Part shown: positions 1-5,365 of the stretch, one piece after another
How positions within the stretch are numbered: the first letter of the stretch is position 1
How the letters are laid out: the number at the start of each line of letters is the position of its first letter
Assembly (NCBI GenBank): GCA_946183095.1
Contig: CAMHBE010000162.1
Span: forward strand, 1-5,382
Length of the DNA: 5,382 bases
From: an uncultured Clostridia bacterium
Lineage (GTDB): Bacteria > Bacillota > Clostridia > Oscillospirales > Ruminococcaceae
Reading direction: 5' to 3'
Translations under genes and position numbers: made by a program
Notes under the pieces: generated by a model
What the model was told of the DNA's origin: nothing
Databases searched by the model: none
Seen by the model: only the letters and a program-made list of their open reading frames with translations

Positions 1-36
1 ACGCGCCGCTGCGCCAACTTTATTGACACGCAGGGG

Positions 37-61
37 GGGAAGCCATGTGCTTCCCTTTTTT
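37..61 (+). terminator. Intrinsic terminator of an upstream gene
   Basis: A perfect 7-bp stem, GGGAAGC (37-43) and GCTTCCC (49-55), encloses a 5-nt loop and runs directly into six T residues (56-61). This is the classical rho-independent layout for transcription arriving from the left. The third reading frame on the + strand has a TGA at 24-26, 10 nt before the stem, which would suit the end of an upstream + gene, but too little of it is visible to identify. On the opposite strand the same stem has no U tract, so it would not terminate leftward transcription. Confidence 0.75.
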
Positions 62-94
62 GCTGTCACGAACAATTATACATTATAGACAGCA
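61..94. repeat. Inverted repeat TGCTGTC/GACAGCA
   Basis: A perfect 7-bp inverted repeat (61-67 and 88-94) is separated by 20 AT-rich bases. The interval contains two tandem copies of ATTATA, which read as TATAAT on the minus strand, so the arms bracket the -10 region of the possible leftward promoter. It may be an operator or simply chance; the sequence alone does not decide. Confidence 0.3.
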
Positions 95-104
95 CCGATG
101 TCAA
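75..104 (-). promoter_or_regulatory. Possible minus-strand sigma-A promoter
   Basis: Read on the minus strand there is a consensus TTGACA (104-99), an 18-nt spacer, and a consensus TATAAT (80-75). A second TATAAT at 87-82 is too close to the -35 to be used with it. A transcript would start near 68 and leave the window leftward through the 37-55 hairpin. No minus-strand coding region is visible between 68 and 1, so the product, if any, is outside the window or non-coding. The + terminator at 37-61 argues that the left neighbour runs rightward, which makes this promoter uncertain. Confidence 0.35.
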
Positions 105-156
105 GAGTTTTCGTATATCCGACACCCCGTATGACAATTTTACAGCACCCGTTCAA
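89..156 (+). repeat. Imperfect direct repeat ACAGCACC-n-TCAA
   Basis: Two same-orientation copies of ACAGCACC followed by a short variable stretch and TCAA lie at 89-104 and 142-156. Their starts are 53 bp apart, close to five helical turns. The first overlaps the -35 of the possible leftward promoter and the second ends six bases before the -35 of the citrate synthase promoter. Such phasing would fit a DNA-binding regulator contacting one face of the helix, but the copies are short and the idea is only an inference. Confidence 0.3.
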
Positions 157-162
157 AAACAC

Positions 163-191
163 TTGCAATAATACAGAATATGTGATATAAT
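163..191 (+). promoter_or_regulatory. Sigma-A promoter of citrate synthase
   Basis: TTGCAA (163-168) is separated by exactly 17 nt from a consensus TATAAT (186-191). The -10 hexamer is preceded by TGA at 183-185, giving an extended -10 (TGn). Transcription should begin around 197-199, leaving a leader of about 55 nt. The surrounding ATGTGnTATAAT pattern recurs in the promoter at 4599-4627. The citrate synthase ribosome-binding site AGGAGG (242-247) lies downstream with a 6-nt spacer to the ATG. Confidence 0.75.
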
Positions 192-193
192 AA

Positions 194-220
194 AGTATTA
201 TATACTGGATAGATATATCC
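194..220. repeat. Two adjacent short inverted repeats at the transcription start
   Basis: AGTAT (194-198) pairs with ATACT (202-206) around a 3-nt centre. It is immediately followed by GGATA (207-211) pairing with TATCC (216-220) around a 5-nt centre. Both sit at or just after the predicted start of transcription, where a repressor operator or a 5' mRNA hairpin would be placed. The AT-rich composition makes chance occurrence quite possible. Confidence 0.3.
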
Positions 221-253
221 GCTACAGAAATAAGATAAAACAGGAGGTATGAT

Positions 254-1621
254 ATGGCGTCACATTACCCATTCTCAAAAGTGACCCCGCAGCTCGAAGA
301 CCTTGCGTCTTTATGCATCGGGAGCAGCAATATCGCCCCCGAGCTTTACCTCGAACACAATGTATATTGCGGTCTGCGCGATCTGAATGGTAAGGGAGTT
401 CTCACGGGGCTGACGGAAATCTGCGACATAGTTTCAAAAAAAGAGGTGAACGGAGAACTCGTTCCGTGTGAGGGAGAACTGTACTACCGGGGCTACAACG
501 TTCGTGACCTGATAAAAGGCTTCGTGAACGACAAGCGGTTCGGATTTGAGGAAACGACCTATCTGCTGCTGTTCGGGGAACTCCCCGACAAGGAGCAGCT
601 CGATACCTTCACAAAGCTGATCGGTAACTACCGCAGGCTGCCGTCATCATTCGTCCGCGATATCGTGCTGAAATCCCCGAGCGGGGATCTGATGAATACT
701 ATCGCCCGCAGCGTCCTTTCGCTGTACGCTTATGACGACCAGCCCAACGACCTTTCGATACCGAACGTTCTGCGGCAGTCACTTGAACTTATCGCACTTT
801 TCCCGATGCTGATAGTTTACAGCTATCAGGCGAAAAAATACTACATCGACGGCGACGGGCTGGTCATCCACCGCCCGAAGAAAAATCTTTCAGCTGCCGA
901 AAATATACTGTATCTGCTTCGTGAGGATTCCCGCTACACCGAGCTTGAAGCGCGCGTTCTCGACGTTTCGCTGGTGCTGCACGCCGAACACGGCGGCGGC
1001 AACAACTCGTCCTTCACGACCCACGTCGTAACATCTTCCGGTACGGACACCTACTCTGCGATAACTGCCGCGCTGTGCTCACTGAAAGGACCCAAGCACG
1101 GCGGCGCGAACCTGAAAGTCATGGGGATGTTCGAGGAACTGAAACAGACCGTGAAGGACTGGACAGACGACAGCGAGATAACCGCCTACCTGCAAAAGCT
1201 GCTCGACAAGGAAGCGTTCGACAGGAGCGGTCTTATATACGGCATGGGACACGCGGTGTATTCCATTTCCGACCCGAGAGCGCAGATCTTCAAGCGCTAC
1301 GTTGAGAAGCTTGCGGCCGAGAAGCAGATGGAACGCGAGTACGACCTTTACGCAAGGGTCGAGCGTCTTGCCGCCGAACTTATCTCAAAAAAGCGCCGCA
1401 TTTATAAAGGTGTCAGCGCTAACATCGACTTTTACAGCGGCTTCTGCTACTCGATGCTGGGTCTGCCGCTTGAACTGTACACTCCGCTGTTTGCGGCGGC
1501 GCGGATATCTGGCTGGTCGGCTCACCGCATAGAGGAGCTTGTCAACGGAAAGAAGATAATCCGTCCCTCTTACCTGAACGTCCGCCCGCGCGCGGAGTAT
1601 GTACCGCTGAATGACAGATAA
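254..1621 (+). CDS. gltA: Citrate synthase (citrate/2-methylcitrate synthase family)
   Basis: This 455-residue cytosolic enzyme should condense acetyl-CoA with oxaloacetate to citrate. The N-terminal part has the family segment GELYYRGYNVRDL (residues 75-87). The catalytic set is intact: His282 in KHGGAN, His333 in GMGHAVY and Asp392 in NIDFYSG. His246 in LHAEHG and arginines 342 (DPRA), 417 (AARISGW) and 444 (NVRPR) fit the oxaloacetate-binding positions. Where many bacterial enzymes have GHRVY, this one has GHAVY, which I recall as usual in clostridial members. The ATG is fixed by AGGAGG six bases upstream. The gene has its own extended -10 promoter, and no aconitase or isocitrate dehydrogenase gene is adjacent. 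An anabolic role towards glutamate is inferred. A 2-methylcitrate synthase activity is less likely without other methylcitrate-cycle genes, but it cannot be excluded from sequence. Confidence 0.94.
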   Translation: MASHYPFSKVTPQLEDLASLCIGSSNIAPELYLEHNVYCGLRDLNGKGVLTGLTEICDIVSKKEVNGELVPCEGELYYRGYNVRDLIKGFVNDKRFGFEETTYLLLFGELPDKEQLDTFTKLIGNYRRLPSSFVRDIVLKSPSGDLMNTIARSVLSLYAYDDQPNDLSIPNVLRQSLELIALFPMLIVYSYQAKKYYIDGDGLVIHRPKKNLSAAENILYLLREDSRYTELEARVLDVSLVLHAEHGGGNNSSFTTHVVTSSGTDTYSAITAALCSLKGPKHGGANLKVMGMFEELKQTVKDWTDDSEITAYLQKLLDKEAFDRSGLIYGMGHAVYSISDPRAQIFKRYVEKLAAEKQMEREYDLYARVERLAAELISKKRRIYKGVSANIDFYSGFCYSMLGLPLELYTPLFAAARISGWSAHRIEELVNGKKIIRPSYLNVRPRAEYVPLNDR

Positions 1622-1664
1622 AGGAACGCTGTAAGCGCAGCCCGCACTACCGGAAAACTACAGC

Positions 1665-1683
1665 AAAGGAGGTGTGTGTCACG
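1665..1683 (+). promoter_or_regulatory. Shine-Dalgarno overlapping the GTG start; alternative ACG start
   Basis: A strong AAAGGAGG occupies 1665-1672 and is followed by a (GT)4 run (1672-1679). The only standard in-frame start codon near the N-terminus is the GTG at 1672, whose first base is the last base of the ribosome-binding site, so it cannot be used normally with it. The GTG triplets at 1674 and 1676 are out of frame and soon reach stops. The codon at the ideal distance, eight bases after GGAGG, is ACG at 1681-1683, one transition away from ATG. The next in-frame ATG is about 60 codons in, inside the kinase domain. Confidence 0.6.
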
Positions 1684-2580
1684 GATATCGAGGAACAGCT
1701 TTCGGATATCGGCGATTTCAGTAACTGGATAGAAATAACGCCCATAGAGCTCGGCTCATCCGGCGAAAACAAATACCATATCCTGCGCAGCAACGGTGTC
1801 GAGCTGATACTGCGCACGTCCGCTATCGAGCACTACAAGCGCCACTGCGAAAGCGCCATGTTCTCGCAGTATATACATGACAAGCTCGGTCTGAACATGA
1901 ACCTCCCCATAGAGGTCGCCGCCTGCTGCCACGATACGCTCGCTTACACCCTCTATACATGGGTGGACGGAGTTGACGCGAACGAGCGCATCCGTAACCT
2001 TCACACCCCCGAACAGGCAGTATTCGGCGAAAAGGCAGGTGTGCTGCTGAAAAAGATACACAGTGTGAAGGCTCCCTCAAACATCCTGCCGTGGAGCACA
2101 TACTTCTGTCTGCGTCTGGACGAGATGATCGGACGTTTCCGCTATATGCAGGTGACGTTCCGCGGCGACAGGCAGACCGTCAACTTCATAGAAAACAACC
2201 GCTCACTGCTGCGCGACCGACGACAGACCGCACTGCACGGGGATTTTCACTCCGGAAACCTCGTTCTTACCAAAGATGACGAATACGGCGTGATCGACTT
2301 CGGGCGGTGGTGCTGGGGCGACCCGTATATGGATTTCCAGTGCATCCGCCGTTCCTGCGGCGCGCCGTTCTCACGCGGTCAGATAAACGGGTATTTCGGT
2401 GGCAGCATCCCCTCAGACTTCTTCGCGCTCATGGCGCTGTACACAGCCGCCGATACGCTCCGCAGGATATGCGACGCTTACCGCATCGGAAGAGCTGCGC
2501 TCGACGAAGCCGTGAGCATGGCGGAAAAGACCGCGCGGGAATACAACAACTACGAGAGCCTTATACCTTCGTGGTATTAA
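1672..2580 (+). CDS. APH-fold phosphotransferase family kinase
   Basis: This is a cytosolic small-molecule kinase of the aminoglycoside phosphotransferase/choline kinase fold, 302 residues from the GTG at 1672 or 299 from the ACG at 1681. Residues 28-38 form the glycine-rich GSSGENKYHIL nucleotide loop, followed by LILRTS (45-50). The Brenner motif is LHGDFHSGN, with catalytic Asp191 and metal-binding Asn196, and the DFG-equivalent is IDFGRWCWGDP with Asp209. The segment NGYFGG (239-244) and the C-terminal end PSWY match a Firmicutes family I recall as annotated only as aminoglycoside phosphotransferase family protein. The protein therefore looks complete. The substrate is unknown, and nothing here shows antibiotic resistance. 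It lies 50 bp after citrate synthase without a terminator between them, so co-transcription is plausible. Its start codon is anomalous, as described for 1665-1683. Confidence 0.87.
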   Translation: MCVTDIEEQLSDIGDFSNWIEITPIELGSSGENKYHILRSNGVELILRTSAIEHYKRHCESAMFSQYIHDKLGLNMNLPIEVAACCHDTLAYTLYTWVDGVDANERIRNLHTPEQAVFGEKAGVLLKKIHSVKAPSNILPWSTYFCLRLDEMIGRFRYMQVTFRGDRQTVNFIENNRSLLRDRRQTALHGDFHSGNLVLTKDDEYGVIDFGRWCWGDPYMDFQCIRRSCGAPFSRGQINGYFGGSIPSDFFALMALYTAADTLRRICDAYRIGRAALDEAVSMAEKTAREYNNYESLIPSWY

Positions 2581-2584
2581 AAAC

Positions 2585-2648
2585 CACTGTCTGCAACCTG
2601 ATAGACATAAACGCAGACCTTTCTTTTTCGCTCAGGTTGTGAACAGTG
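2585..2648. repeat. Long imperfect stem-loop with 17-nt arms
   Basis: The arms 2585-2601 and 2632-2648 are complementary at 14 of 17 positions. Two of the three mismatches would be G-U pairs in RNA, leaving one C-A mismatch, and the loop is 30 nt. An overlapping smaller stem, GTCTGC (2589-2594) with GCAGAC (2613-2618), is followed by CTTTCTTTTT (2619-2628) and could act as a weak terminator before the larger stem forms. On the minus strand the long stem is followed by G and five T residues, so it could also stop leftward transcription. It lies between the APH-type kinase gene and the kinase/VTC/DUF4956 group and may separate the two units or set their mRNA stability. Confidence 0.55.
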
Positions 2649-2677
2649 TCAAAAAACCGATAAACAAAGGCAGAAAA

Positions 2678-3190
2678 ATGAAAAACATAATCCTGACGGG
2701 AATGCCCGGCTGCGGAAAAAGCACAGTCGGAGTAGTCCTAGCAAAAACGCTCGGTATGCGGTTCATCGATACCGACCTTATAATACAGCAGGCGCAGCAT
2801 GATGTATTGCAGCACCTCATAGAGAGATACGGCGTGAAGCGTTTCGAGGAAATGGAGGAAGAAGCCCTGCTGTCGGTAATGGACACCGACGACACGGTGA
2901 TAGCGACCGGCGGCAGTGCCATATTCTGCGAACGGGGAATGAACTTTCTCCGGCAGACCGGTGTGTGCGTGTATCTCGAAGTCTCCTGCGACGAGCTGAA
3001 ACGCCGTCTGTCAAATATAAGGACGCGCGGTATCGCCGCAGCAAAGGGCATGACGATAGAGGATATCTTCGCCGAAAGAAGCCCGTATTACGAGAAGTAC
3101 GCCGATATCCGCATAGACGCGACAAAGCTGCATATCGAGGAAATAACCGAGATAATAGCGGAAAAAATGGGTGCCGGCAATGGAATATAA
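2678..3190 (+). CDS. Shikimate-kinase-like P-loop kinase
   Basis: This is a 170-residue cytosolic P-loop kinase of normal shikimate kinase length; automatic annotation would probably name it aroK. Walker A is GMPGCGKST (residues 8-16), and the DTD at 31-33 matches the shikimate kinase metal/substrate DxD. TGGS (77-80) stands where shikimate kinases have GGG, RTRGI (115-119) lies in the lid, and ERSPYYEKYAD (133-143) is the conserved C-terminal segment. The Arg that normally follows Phe in the FRxxE substrate motif is replaced by Glu57 in RFEEME, so shikimate binding is doubtful. ATG 2678 is preferred because AAAGG lies seven bases upstream and the beta-strand before the P-loop starts there. 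An in-frame GTG at 2639 would add 13 residues but lies inside the stem-loop. The gene overlaps the next by 11 nt. The kinase fold is clear, but the substrate is not. Confidence 0.85.
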   Translation: MKNIILTGMPGCGKSTVGVVLAKTLGMRFIDTDLIIQQAQHDVLQHLIERYGVKRFEEMEEEALLSVMDTDDTVIATGGSAIFCERGMNFLRQTGVCVYLEVSCDELKRRLSNIRTRGIAAAKGMTIEDIFAERSPYYEKYADIRIDATKLHIEEITEIIAEKMGAGNGI

Positions 3191-3902
3191 GTATCGTCAC
3201 GAGATAAAGTACCGCATAAACGGCGGGACTTACCACATACTGCGGCAGCGTCTGCGCGCGGTGATGAAGCCCGACCTGCACGCCGACAAGGGGATCTACC
3301 GCGTAACGAGCCTGTACTTCGACAACATCTACCGCACCGCCTATTTCGACAAGGTGAACGGAGCCCTCGACCGCAAGAAATACCGCATACGGGTATATGA
3401 CCTCGGCAAAGATGTCATCAACCTCGAAGAAAAGGTGAAGCACGACAATGTGGGGTACAAGAAAAGCTCGCGGCTCACATTCGGCGAGTACGAGCGCATC
3501 GCGGCGGGTGACTGCGGATTTCTTGCCGAAGAACGTTTCGCGGACGGCGCGGGAGGCGACTTCTTCGCGTCAAGCTCCGCAGCGCTGCTCTCACCCGCGA
3601 TAATCGTTGACTACATACGCGAACCTTATGTGTGCGCCGCCGGCAATGTCCGCATCACCTTCGACATGAAGATATCCGCCTGCACTAACAGCGTAGACCT
3701 GTTCGGCGCACACAACATATACGAATCGGTCATGCCCGACAACGACATAGTGCTCGAAGTCAAGTACGACAGCTATATGCCGGAGTACATCATGCAGCTC
3801 CTGACGGGTATCTCCGCCGCGCAGGAATCCGTTTCAAAATTCATACTTTGCAGTGACAGACTGCTAAACCGATCCATGGAGGCAAATTACAATGGAACTT
3901 AA
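3180..3902 (+). CDS. VTC-domain polyphosphate polymerase family protein
   Basis: This 240-residue soluble protein has the triphosphate-tunnel fold of the VTC domain, the yeast version of which makes polyphosphate from ATP at a membrane. Motifs in order are YRHEIKY (5-11), SLYFDN (44-49), the basic strand KKYRIRVYD (66-74, Arg69 and Arg71), LEEKVK (82-87), VDYIREPY (143-150), VRITFDMK (157-164), LEVKYD (192-197, Glu193 likely metal-binding) and VSKF (218-221, Lys220). These positions correspond to the phosphate- and metal-binding residues of the tunnel as I recall them from VTC4. No membrane segment or SPX domain is present. ATG 3180 is chosen because relatives start just before the YRHE strand; a GTG at 3171 would add three residues, and both have weak ribosome-binding sites. 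It overlaps the kinase gene upstream and the DUF4956 gene downstream, by 11 nt each. The family assignment is firm; the polymerase activity is inferred. Confidence 0.9.
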   Translation: MEYKYRHEIKYRINGGTYHILRQRLRAVMKPDLHADKGIYRVTSLYFDNIYRTAYFDKVNGALDRKKYRIRVYDLGKDVINLEEKVKHDNVGYKKSSRLTFGEYERIAAGDCGFLAEERFADGAGGDFFASSSAALLSPAIIVDYIREPYVCAAGNVRITFDMKISACTNSVDLFGAHNIYESVMPDNDIVLEVKYDSYMPEYIMQLLTGISAAQESVSKFILCSDRLLNRSMEANYNGT

Positions 3903-4575
3903 ACTCATGAGCATCATCGACGAGACAATAGCGCTGTTCGGCGACGATCTGAAATTCTCCGCGCTCACCCCCGCAAACATCATCGCGGCAATGCTCTCGT
4001 CGCTCCTGTGCGGCGTTATCATCTACCTCGTTTACCGGTTCTGCTACCGCGGCGTGGTGTACAGCGACAACTTCAACATCCTGCTTGTGATGATAACCTC
4101 GATAACCGGCTTCATCATCATGACGATAAGCTCGAACGTCGTGCTCTCACTGGGTATGGTGGGTGCGCTGTCTATCGTGCGTTTCCGCTCGGCTATAAAA
4201 GACCCGCTGGATATAGGGTTTTTGTTCTGGTCGATAGCCGCCGGTATCACCGCCGGTGCGGGTCTGTACTTTGTCGCGGTTCTCGGCACGGTCATCATCT
4301 CAATCATCTACATAGTTTTCTCGATGCTCAAAAAGACAAAGCGAAATTACCTGCTTATCGTGCATTACACCGACGCGGCGGAGGACAACATTGACGCTGT
4401 GCTCGGCGGTATGAAGTACCGTCTCAAAAACAAGACAAAGACCGGAGAAACGAATGAGATCACCATAGAGATAAAGGTGAAGAACAACGATACCTCCGGT
4501 CTTTCCCGCTTCAAGGGCATTGAGGGCGTGACGTCCGTTACCCTGCTCGAATACAACGGAGAATACATGAATTGA
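3892..4575 (+). CDS. DUF4956 family membrane protein
   Basis: This is a 227-residue integral membrane protein of DUF4956. Hydrophobic segments lie at about residues 28-50, 62-82, 108-126 and 127-146, with a conserved loop GMVGALSIVRFRSAIKDP (88-105) that I recognise as the family hallmark. The polar C-terminal part (150-227) reads as strand-helix-strand-strand-helix-strand, suggesting a small ferredoxin- or ACT-like cytosolic domain; this fold is an inference. GGAGG at 3878-3882, nine bases before the ATG at 3892, fixes the start, and the first 11 nt overlap the VTC gene. VTC-domain and DUF4956 genes are repeatedly adjacent in Firmicutes as I recall, so a complex in which this protein anchors the polymerase or passes polyphosphate across the membrane is plausible but untested. 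No terminator is evident after the stop codon. Confidence 0.9.
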   Translation: MELKLMSIIDETIALFGDDLKFSALTPANIIAAMLSSLLCGVIIYLVYRFCYRGVVYSDNFNILLVMITSITGFIIMTISSNVVLSLGMVGALSIVRFRSAIKDPLDIGFLFWSIAAGITAGAGLYFVAVLGTVIISIIYIVFSMLKKTKRNYLLIVHYTDAAEDNIDAVLGGMKYRLKNKTKTGETNEITIEIKVKNNDTSGLSRFKGIEGVTSVTLLEYNGEYMN

Positions 4576-4598
4576 CAGAATTTATCTTTGCACAAATA

Positions 4599-4627
4599 TT
4601 GACATACAGAAAAAAATGTGCTATAAT
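4599..4627 (+). promoter_or_regulatory. Near-perfect sigma-A promoter with extended -10
   Basis: TTGACA (4599-4604) and TATAAT (4622-4627) both match consensus and are spaced by exactly 17 nt. TG at 4619-4620 adds an extended -10. Transcription should begin near 4634, giving a leader of about 45 nt before the ATG at 4678. The ribosome-binding site AGGAGG (4665-4670) has a 7-nt spacer. All elements point to strong, probably constitutive expression of the following gene, independent of the upstream operon. Confidence 0.87.
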
Positions 4628-4640
4628 TTATTAAAATAGT

Positions 4641-4657
4641 CTGCATAATAATTGCAG
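4641..4657. repeat. Short inverted repeat in the leader
   Basis: CTGCA (4641-4645) and TGCAG (4653-4657) form a perfect 5-bp inverted repeat around TAATAAT. It lies just after the predicted transcription start and before the ribosome-binding site. It could be a small 5' hairpin protecting the mRNA or an operator half-site pair; no T tract follows, so it is not a terminator. Confidence 0.3.
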
Positions 4658-4677
4658 TACAGTCAGGAGGGTCATAT

Positions 4678-5307
4678 ATGAGATTTCCAAACGCCTATGA
4701 AGGCATCAAAAAGATCGTGGCTGCCGAGGCGCTCCAGATCGTCAGCGCAGGACTTTTGCTGATAATAGCGATTCTCGGCATGAGCACACTTGCAGGCGCA
4801 ACAGCCGCTGCAGCCGGTTCGGAAGCCGGAGCTGTAGGAGCTGTGGCAGGCGGTATCGGTGTGCTTATCTGCACAATAGCAGTTGCTGTACTCAGCGTTA
4901 TTGCTGAGATATTCACACTTATCGGTCTGAAAAAAGCATCTGCCGATGAGTCGCCCAACTTCAACTACGCTTTCATCTTCGCTATAGTTGCACTTGTAGG
5001 AAGCTTTCTGACAAGTATCCCTGCTATAGGTTCGATCGTAAGGACTGTAGTGAATGTTGCAACGATACTCACCTTTGTTTACACCATTATGGGTATTGAT
5101 TCGCTTGCAAAGGCTCTGAACAATACCGAAGTATCCAACATGAGCATGATTATCATTATAATAGAAATAGTTCAGCTCGTGCTTGCTTCTGTCGCAAACT
5201 TCACCGGCGGCGTTCTCGCAATAATTTCATCTATCGTAACAATCATCGGCTATATCGTATATCTCGTTTACCTTACAAAGGCAAAGAATATGCTCCAGGA
5301 CAGCTGA
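4678..5307 (+). CDS. Polytopic membrane protein of unknown function
   Basis: I do not recognise a named family for this 209-residue protein. A short amphipathic start (FPNAYEGIKKI, residues 3-13) precedes about six hydrophobic segments near 17-36, 58-83, 97-115, 119-140, 156-173 and 178-200. An alanine/glycine-rich loop lies at 38-60, in which the codons for GAVGAV are a tandem 9-nt repeat (4828-4845). No signal peptidase site, catalytic motif or transporter signature is visible, and the C-terminus is short and polar. Similar starts occur, as I recall, on small uncharacterised clostridial membrane proteins. The gene has its own near-consensus promoter, a strong AGGAGG site and a strong terminator, so it is a single-gene unit. 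Alanine codons are mostly GCA or GCT with few GCG, unlike the GCG-rich genes upstream, which fits codon adaptation to high expression or a different history. Confidence 0.88.
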   Translation: MRFPNAYEGIKKIVAAEALQIVSAGLLLIIAILGMSTLAGATAAAAGSEAGAVGAVAGGIGVLICTIAVAVLSVIAEIFTLIGLKKASADESPNFNYAFIFAIVALVGSFLTSIPAIGSIVRTVVNVATILTFVYTIMGIDSLAKALNNTEVSNMSMIIIIIEIVQLVLASVANFTGGVLAIISSIVTIIGYIVYLVYLTKAKNMLQDS

Positions 5308-5330
5308 AAACTTAACGCGGAATAAAAGAT

Positions 5331-5365
5331 CCTCTGTGGCTTCACGGCGACAGGGGGTTTTTTTT
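5331..5365 (+). terminator. Strong intrinsic terminator of the membrane protein gene
   Basis: CCTCTGT (5331-5337) pairs with ACAGGGG (5350-5356), with one T-G wobble, around a 12-nt loop that can form a small inner GC pairing. Eight T residues (5358-5365) follow one further G. The stem begins 23 nt after the stop codon. An A-rich run just before the stem (5321-5327) gives a weaker U tract in the opposite direction, so partial bidirectional termination is possible. Confidence 0.9.

Noticed and set aside
3..26. Tail of an upstream + gene ending at TGA 24-26
   Set aside because: Only seven codons are visible. The position before the 37-61 terminator is suggestive, but another frame is also open, so no coding call can be supported.
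23..28. TTGACA resembling a -35 box
   Set aside because: No -10 follows at 16-18 nt, and it sits immediately before an intrinsic terminator.
114..221. TATATCCG repeated at 114-121 and 214-221
   Set aside because: An 8-nt AT-rich match in an AT-rich region is likely by chance and has no further symmetry.
1672..2580. Calling the APH-fold kinase an aminoglycoside resistance gene
   Set aside because: Only the general kinase fold and motifs are visible; the closest family I recall has no established resistance role, and no mobile context is present.
2571..2587. GTGGT/ACCAC hairpin at the end of the APH-type kinase gene as its terminator
   Set aside because: The stem is only 5 bp and no T tract follows it on the + strand.
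2637..2665. Possible promoter TTGTGA with GATAAA before the kinase gene
   Set aside because: Both hexamers are poor matches, and the start would fall only about 7 nt before the ATG.
2639..2677. N-terminal extension of the shikimate-kinase-like protein from GTG 2639
   Set aside because: There is no ribosome-binding site for it, it lies in the arm of the stem-loop, and ATG 2678 has AAAGG at 7 nt and begins right at the first strand before the P-loop.
2817..3443. 208-codon open frame on the minus strand
   Set aside because: It lies antisense to two well-supported genes, its translation is arginine- and serine-rich without motifs, and it is explained by their codon bias.
4572..4600. Second TTGACA at 4572-4577 as an upstream promoter
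   Set aside because: The candidate -10 at 17 nt is AATATT, much poorer than the TTGACA/TATAAT pair at 4599-4627.
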